From Chitinophaga pinensis (lineage in GTDB: Bacteria > Bacteroidota > Bacteroidia > UBA7662), in the NCBI GenBank assembly GCA_945874665.1, contig CAMCHJ010000005.1, positions 1-64,000 of the forward strand: a DNA stretch of 64,000 nucleotides. Direction: 5' to 3'. This document shows positions 59,409 through 64,000 of the stretch, one piece after another; within the stretch, counting starts at the first letter, position 1; each line of letters opens with the position of its first letter. Both the position numbers and the translations under genes were made by a program. The notes under the pieces were generated by a model. That model saw only the letters and a program-made list of their open reading frames with translations, was not told the DNA's origin and searched no databases.

Positions 59409-60242
59409 ATGCGGGCGATACTTCGGTTTTTGTTCGGCTTACGCCTTATTTTCCTGTTTATAGCCTTACAGTCTATAGCGGTGGTGCTAATCATTCGTCA
59501 AAATGCTTTTCATAGGGCTAGCTATTTCAACAGCAGCAATGCCGTTGCAGGAAAACTGTATAACAATGTAGCCAATGCCAGGTATTTTTTCTCTTTGAAT
59601 ACCATTAACGACAGTCTCGCCACAGAAAACAGCCGGCTCAGAGCACAATTATCCACTAAATACGTCGGACAAACATCGAATTGGCTTGTGCGTGACAGTA
59701 GCGTGTTGCGCGTTCCTAGATACACCTACACTTCAGCTAAGGTAGTCAACAGCACCATTGGTTATCGCAGCAACTACCTCACCCTCGACAAGGGCAGCGA
59801 TGCAGGCATTGCGCCCCGGATGGCTGTAGTAAGTGCCAACGGAATTGTTGGCATCGTAAAGGATGTGTCTGCCAATTTTTCGACGGTCATTTCAGTGCTC
59901 AACAAAAACGCACGCATCAGCGCCAAACTGAAGAAAAGCGGCACTACGGGTACTATCGTTTGGGAGGGCGTTAATTATCGCGTGGCTAGCTTAATTGAAA
60001 TACCAATTCATGTGGATGTGGCGGTAGGCGACACTGTGAGCACCAGTCAGTACTCCAACATTTTTCCAGAGAATATTTACATCGGAAAGGTCAAGTCTAT
60101 TCAAAAAACCGAAGGCTCCAGCACCTATCAAATCAAAATAAAGTTGGGCACAGATTATCAGCGATTGAATTTTGTCGATGTCATTGGTGACAAAATTCAA
60201 GCCGAGCGCGACTCATTGGAAGGAGGATTGTTGTATGATTGA
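59409..60242 (+). CDS. mreC: Rod shape-determining protein MreC
   Basis: 277 residues. A single N-terminal membrane helix (LIFLFIALQSIAVVLII) is followed by a coiled coil (about 55-80, FSLNTINDSLATENSRLRAQ) and the double beta-barrel domain: SNYLTLDKGSDAGIAPRMAV, then GIVGIVKDVSANFSTVISVL. It acts in the periplasm, linking MreB/MreD to PBP2. The 3' end overlaps mreD by 8 bp. Confidence 0.93.
   Translation: MRAILRFLFGLRLIFLFIALQSIAVVLIIRQNAFHRASYFNSSNAVAGKLYNNVANARYFFSLNTINDSLATENSRLRAQLSTKYVGQTSNWLVRDSSVLRVPRYTYTSAKVVNSTIGYRSNYLTLDKGSDAGIAPRMAVVSANGIVGIVKDVSANFSTVISVLNKNARISAKLKKSGTTGTIVWEGVNYRVASLIEIPIHVDVAVGDTVSTSQYSNIFPENIYIGKVKSIQKTEGSSTYQIKIKLGTDYQRLNFVDVIGDKIQAERDSLEGGLLYD
60221..60226 (+). 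promoter_or_regulatory. Shine-Dalgarno sequence deciding the mreD start
   Basis: AGGAGG lies 8 bp before the ATG at 60235. Strong SD sites are rare in this phylum, and this one supports the internal start over the ORF-track start at 60172. Confidence 0.7.
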
Positions 60243-60750
60243 CGTTCTTAAACACATCTCCCGATGGTTTCTTTTGGTGTTGCTTCAAATCATCGTATTC
60301 AATCGCATCGGGTTTTACAGTCTTTTCAACCCCTTTATCTATATCTTTTTTATATTGATGCTTCCATTGGCGACGCCTCGTTCGTTGCTACTGATTTTGG
60401 CATTTATAACAGGCTTAACGGTTGATGTTTTCTCAAACACAGGGGGATTACATGCCTTTGCATCTACCCTCATAGCGTTTGTACGTCCGTTTTGGATTCA
60501 AATTGCCATTCCAAGAAGCAATTATGACGATTTGAGCAATATCAAACTCAAAGAAGTAGAATTTGGTCAATTTATAGCCTACAGCAGTGTAATCCTCTTG
60601 CTGCATCACTTTGTGTTGTACCTGACTGAATCATTGGCATGGGGCGATTTACTGTTGATAATAGGAAAAGCCATTATCAATACACTCATTTCTTTGCTTG
60701 CCATTATTGCTTTCCGGTATTTTGACTTGAGTTCAAGCAAAAAAGCATGA
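60235..60750 (+). CDS. mreD: Rod shape-determining protein MreD
   Basis: 171 residues from the ATG at 60235, set by the AGGAGG upstream. The protein is highly hydrophobic with about five or six helices: WFLLVLLQIIVFNRIGFY, FIYIFFILMLPLATPRSLLL and FITGLTVDVFSNTGGLHAFA. The last of these carries the conserved DVFSNTGGLHAFA block of the Bacteroidota form. It helps anchor the elongation complex in the membrane. It overlaps mreC (8 bp) and the PBP2 gene (4 bp). Confidence 0.9.
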   Translation: MIDVLKHISRWFLLVLLQIIVFNRIGFYSLFNPFIYIFFILMLPLATPRSLLLILAFITGLTVDVFSNTGGLHAFASTLIAFVRPFWIQIAIPRSNYDDLSNIKLKEVEFGQFIAYSSVILLLHHFVLYLTESLAWGDLLLIIGKAIINTLISLLAIIAFRYFDLSSSKKA

Positions 60751-62558
60751 ATCAAAACGGCCGCATTCAGCTCGTAATTGGCATTATACTCGGGATTTTT
60801 GTCATTTTTTTAGGCCGTTTATTTTACATCCAAGTAATTACAGACAGCTACAGTTTATGGGCGGCACAAAATGCCATCCGAAAAGTAACCATTTACCCTG
60901 CCCGGGGTGTCATTTACGACCGCAATGGCGAGCGTGTGGTGGTAAACCGCCCAATTTACGACCTGATGCTGATTCCTTTAAAGATGACAGAAAAGATGGA
61001 TACAGCCTCTTTTTGTGATTTGTTAGAAATTGACAAAACCGTATTTATTGAACGCGTTGAAAAAGCACGTAAGTTCTCTCGATTTAAACCCTCTTTATTC
61101 GAAGCACAAATCAGTGTGGAGGAATTTGCAGCCATCCAGGAGCGGCTACACGAATTTCCTGGTTTCTATGCCGAATCACGAACGGTTCGTTATTACCCAA
61201 TGGGTGGCGCAGCCCACGTTTTAGGTTACATCGGAGAAGTAAACGATGCTAAAATCAAGGCTTCAGAGGGCTATTATCAAATGGGTGATTACATAGGTAT
61301 CGCGGGCATTGAGCTTTCCTATGAAACTGCCTTACGTGGCCAACGCGGAGTGCGCTATCAATACGTAGACGTTCACAACCGGATTGTGGGCAGTTACAAA
61401 GACGGAGCTTTTGATAGCGCTGCGGTTTCGGGAGAACAGCTAGAGCTGTCGATTGACATCCAACTGCAACAATACGTAGAGCAGCTATTTGCTGGAAAAA
61501 AAGGCAGTGCTGTGGCCATTGAGCCCTCCACCGGAGAGATTTTGGCATTTGTAAGTGCGCCCAACTACGACCCCAATCTGCTAGTTGGAAGTGTTCGCGG
61601 CAAAAATTATCGTGCTTTGGCCAACGATTCGCTTAAGCCCCTTTTTAATCGCCCTTTACAAGCACAATATCCACCTGGGTCTATTTTCAAACCCATCCAA
61701 GCCCTGATAGGTCAAGAATTAGGCTTACTAAACTCAAATACTCGTTTCCCCTGCGGAGGCGGCTACAGAATGGGTAGTCACACCGTAAAATGCACCCACG
61801 TGCATGCCGCACTCAACCTCGAAGAATCGATCCAATTCTCCTGCAACCCATACTACTGCTGGGCTTTCAAAACCATGATCGATAACAACGGCACCCTAAA
61901 CCCTTCAGAGGGCTATCAAATCTGGAGAACATTCATGAATCGCTTTACAGTAGGAACCCGAACGGGCATCGATATTCCTAATGAGGTAAAAGGCATCCTA
62001 CCGAGCGTTGATTACTACAATAAGGTGCATGGCAGCAACCGTTGGCGGGCTAATAGCATTATTTCATTGTCGATTGGACAAGGCGAAGTGGCCATGACGC
62101 CCCTTCAAATGGCTAACACCATGGCGATTATTGCCAATAAAGGATGGTACTACCCACCTCACCTCGTAAAAAGTGTGGGCGATGGAAAAAAAGTACCAGA
62201 GGGCTACGACGGAAAAATTGATATGGGTATTCAAGAGATCTATTTTGATGTGGTCATGGAAGCGATGCAAAAAGTAGTAGACGAGGGTACAGCCCGCGCT
62301 TATGGCAAACTTGACAGTATAGCCATTTGTGGCAAAACGGGAACCGCGCAAAACCCACATGGTAAAGACCATGCCGTATTTGTGTGTTTTGCCCCTCGTG
62401 AGAACCCTAAAATTGCCATTGCCGTAATGGTAGAAAACGCAGGCTTTGGAGGTGTTTGGGCTGCGCCCATTGCCAGCTTGATGATTGAAAAATACTTACT
62501 CGGCGGGACTAAAAGACCTGATTTGGAAAAAAGAATACTGGAGGCTAAGATTCAATGA
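60747..62558 (+). CDS. mrdA: Penicillin-binding protein 2 (elongation transpeptidase)
   Basis: 603 residues. An N-terminal membrane anchor (LVIGIILGIFVIFLGRLFYI) is followed by the pedestal/dimerisation domain (about 50-230, PARGVIYDRNGERVVVNRPI). The transpeptidase domain has SxxK in YPPGSIFKPIQ (S312), SxN in FSCNPYYCWAF (near 365) and KTG in ICGKTGTAQ (near 530). It cross-links peptidoglycan during lateral growth and is the target of some beta-lactams. It is translationally coupled to mreD and overlaps rodA by 4 bp. Confidence 0.97.
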   Translation: MNQNGRIQLVIGIILGIFVIFLGRLFYIQVITDSYSLWAAQNAIRKVTIYPARGVIYDRNGERVVVNRPIYDLMLIPLKMTEKMDTASFCDLLEIDKTVFIERVEKARKFSRFKPSLFEAQISVEEFAAIQERLHEFPGFYAESRTVRYYPMGGAAHVLGYIGEVNDAKIKASEGYYQMGDYIGIAGIELSYETALRGQRGVRYQYVDVHNRIVGSYKDGAFDSAAVSGEQLELSIDIQLQQYVEQLFAGKKGSAVAIEPSTGEILAFVSAPNYDPNLLVGSVRGKNYRALANDSLKPLFNRPLQAQYPPGSIFKPIQALIGQELGLLNSNTRFPCGGGYRMGSHTVKCTHVHAALNLEESIQFSCNPYYCWAFKTMIDNNGTLNPSEGYQIWRTFMNRFTVGTRTGIDIPNEVKGILPSVDYYNKVHGSNRWRANSIISLSIGQGEVAMTPLQMANTMAIIANKGWYYPPHLVKSVGDGKKVPEGYDGKIDMGIQEIYFDVVMEAMQKVVDEGTARAYGKLDSIAICGKTGTAQNPHGKDHAVFVCFAPRENPKIAIAVMVENAGFGGVWAAPIASLMIEKYLLGGTKRPDLEKRILEAKIQ

Positions 62559-63829
62559 AAACCACATCCAGATCAGAAAATACAATTTTTCAGTACATCG
62601 ATAAGCCGCTAGTTGGCTTGTATATACTGCTCACCCTCATTGGCTGGGTGGCTGTGTACTCGGCTGTTTACAACGAAGACCACCAGAGCATGTTCGACCT
62701 CAGTCAAAACTATGGTAAACAAATGCTGTGGATTGGCACCAGCTATTTGATTATGGCCATTCTCTTGGCCCTCGATTTTCGAATTTTTGAAGGCATATCT
62801 CCCTTTGTTTATATCGGCACATTGGCCTTAGGCATAGGTGTGGCTTTTTTAGGTAGGGAAGTAAACGGGGCGCGTTCCTGGTTTGAAATTGGCAGCTTCC
62901 GATTCCAACCAGCAGAATTTATGAAATTCGCCACTTGCCTCATGGTGGCTTACTACTTCAGCAATACCGACGTTAACATCCAGAAAAACAAAACCAAACT
63001 GGCCATTGCAGCCATTATTTTATTACCGATTGCCATCATCATATTACAAAAAGACACAGGCAGCGCCTTGGTTTATTTCTCATTTATATTCGTGCTGTAT
63101 CGCGAAGGCCTCCCTATAGCCTATTTGCTTTATTCAGGCTTAGCAATTCTAGTTGTTGTAATGACCTTGCTGCTCAACGAATGGGCAGTTGCAGTGGGCA
63201 TTGTGAGCGTCGCTACGATTTACATGCTTTTGTCGCGCAAAATCAAACCAGCCATCCTAAGAGCTTTCCTTATTGCCATTCCTGCGCTCATTTTGGTATT
63301 TTCTGTCGACTATGCCTTCGATAATATCCTCCAAGAACACCAAAGGCAACGAATCAATGTGCTTTTGGGTAAGGTAGAAGACTTCAGAGGTGCAGGCTAC
63401 AATGTGCACCAATCGCTCATTGCCATTGGTTCAGGAGGTTTTTTTGGGAAGGGCTTTTTGCAAGGCACGCAAACTAAATTTGATTTTGTACCAGAGCAAA
63501 GCACCGACTTTATTTTTTGCACCATAGGCGAAGAGTACGGCTTTGTTGGGAGTTTGGTTCTACTGTTTTTATTCAGCGTCTTACTTATTCGAATTCTGAT
63601 GGTTGCTCAGCGCCAAAGCACTCGTTTTGCACGGGTGTACGGCTATGGCGTTGCCTCTATCCTCTTCTTTCACGTATTTATAAACATTGGCATGACCATT
63701 GGCTTGCTTCCCGTAATTGGCATTCCGCTGCCCTTCATCAGCTATGGCGGTTCCTCTTTATGGTCGTTTACAATTTTATTAGGAATTTTAATTCGGCTGG
63801 ATAGCGGCAGAAAAATTAGTCTTCGATAA
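62555..63829 (+). CDS. rodA: Rod shape-determining protein RodA (SEDS glycosyltransferase)
   Basis: 424 residues with about ten membrane helices. SEDS motifs include GREVNGARSWFEIGSFRFQP, KDTGSALVYFSF and the C-terminal VIGIPLPFISYGGSSLW. RodA polymerises lipid II into glycan strands and works with PBP2, its immediate upstream gene (4-bp overlap). The protein is longer than the E. coli one because of an expanded middle region. It ends the elongasome operon or passes on to the small gene that follows. Confidence 0.96.
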   Translation: MKTTSRSENTIFQYIDKPLVGLYILLTLIGWVAVYSAVYNEDHQSMFDLSQNYGKQMLWIGTSYLIMAILLALDFRIFEGISPFVYIGTLALGIGVAFLGREVNGARSWFEIGSFRFQPAEFMKFATCLMVAYYFSNTDVNIQKNKTKLAIAAIILLPIAIIILQKDTGSALVYFSFIFVLYREGLPIAYLLYSGLAILVVVMTLLLNEWAVAVGIVSVATIYMLLSRKIKPAILRAFLIAIPALILVFSVDYAFDNILQEHQRQRINVLLGKVEDFRGAGYNVHQSLIAIGSGGFFGKGFLQGTQTKFDFVPEQSTDFIFCTIGEEYGFVGSLVLLFLFSVLLIRILMVAQRQSTRFARVYGYGVASILFFHVFINIGMTIGLLPVIGIPLPFISYGGSSLWSFTILLGILIRLDSGRKISLR

Positions 63830-63860
63830 AACCGAGCACCGCCTTAATTGTTCTCCTACC

Positions 63861-64000
63861 ATGAAAAAAGTATTGCTTTATTTCGTTGAGGTGTTTAAAC
63901 CAAACGGACCGCATAAAACAGGCAATTTTAACCTCAAAGTCATGCACGGCATCAACCGCGTAAGTATTTTGATGTTTTTGTTCTGCTTGATCGTGATGCT
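63861..64000 (+). CDS. Start of a small membrane protein gene (DUF6728-like), cut by the window end
   Basis: An ATG 31 bp after the rodA stop opens a frame to the window end: 46 complete codons. The peptide has a short N-terminal part (KKVLLYFVEVFKPNGPHKTG), then FNLKVMHGINRVSILMFLFC, a helix-like segment that probably spans the membrane. The MHGIN-R-SI pattern with a following helix resembles small Bacteroidota membrane proteins that I recall as DUF6728, but I cannot verify this. It is too short for the ORF track. Confidence 0.55.
   Translation, partial: MKKVLLYFVEVFKPNGPHKTGNFNLKVMHGINRVSILMFLFCLIVM

Noticed and set aside
1-64000. CRISPR arrays, tRNA or rRNA genes, insertion sequences and prophage genes
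   Set aside because: Reading through the gaps between genes I saw no repeat-spacer pattern, cloverleaf, transposase or phage-like gene. This was by eye only; tRNAscan and ISfinder-type searches would settle it.

Overview
The window is a gene-dense stretch of chromosome from a Bacteroidota (Cytophaga-Flavobacterium-Bacteroides) bacterium. Several independent signs agree. At least four secreted proteins end in type IX secretion (T9SS type A) sorting domains. Many genes are preceded by the phylum's own promoter -7 element, TAnnTTTG. There is an OMP_b-brl TonB-receptor-like protein, a FadL-type porin, a Bacteroidota-style LptD, the purH-mreBCD-pbp2-rodA order and an etfBA-nuclease-nupC cluster. 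I could not fix the class or genus. I saw no rRNA, tRNA, CRISPR array, prophage or insertion sequence. Almost everything reads as core genome.

Layout. 0-5 kb: the 3' end of a T9SS cargo gene, a tiny PID-CTERM-like gene, a 73-bp tandem intergenic repeat and a TonB-receptor-like outer-membrane protein. 5.2-8.9 kb: cytochrome c maturation operon (CcmE of CxxxY type, CcmF, a DUF2520 Rossmann protein). 9-15.1 kb: lon, rsgA, a lipoprotein, dtd, a MORN-like secreted protein, a DUF1569 protein and a MazG-like pyrophosphohydrolase, all on the + strand. 15.1-20.3 kb: BASS symporter, comB-gcvT, lpxD, rnhB and an SDR. 20.3-22.8 kb: mlaE-mlaF and sucD. 23-26.7 kb: etfB-etfA-bifunctional nuclease-nupC on the - strand. 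26.8-31.4 kb: a TPR protein, a FadL-like porin with a repeat-rich lipoprotein, and proS. 31.4-36.5 kb: thyA-folA, two T9SS cargo proteins and cinA. 36.6-44.5 kb: an E2 acyltransferase, lptD divergent from an amidase-MlaD pair, and a secreted M1 peptidase. 44.6-48.3 kb: a PaaJ/PcaF-like thiolase, truA and an MsbA-like exporter. 48.4-54.5 kb: a signalling cassette. 54.6-64 kb: htpG, purH, mreBCD-pbp2-rodA and the start of a small membrane-protein gene.

How the genes work together. The strongest theme is envelope building. lptD, lpxD, mlaE/F/D and MsbA serve LPS and lipid traffic, while mreBCD-PBP2-RodA and the amidase serve peptidoglycan. FadL, the TonB-like protein and the T9SS cargo sit on the surface. 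A second theme is nucleotide and one-carbon metabolism (thyA, folA, purH, gcvT, nupC). A third is protein quality control (lon, htpG, dtd, proS).

The best candidate for an undescribed system is the tightly coupled operon at 49395-54452. It encodes a stand-alone E1/ThiF-like adenylating enzyme, a GNAT/FeeM-like acyltransferase, a 7TMR-DISM histidine kinase and a receiver-histidine kinase protein. A divergently transcribed, paralogous single-domain receiver lies beside it. The gene content suggests that a small molecule is made and sensed in one unit, with no DNA-binding output domain in the cassette. This is inference from gene content and junctions only.

Many ORF-track starts are probably too long. 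Alternative TTG/GTG codons repeatedly fall inside or upstream of TAnnTTTG promoter elements, and I moved those starts to the next good ATG/GTG.
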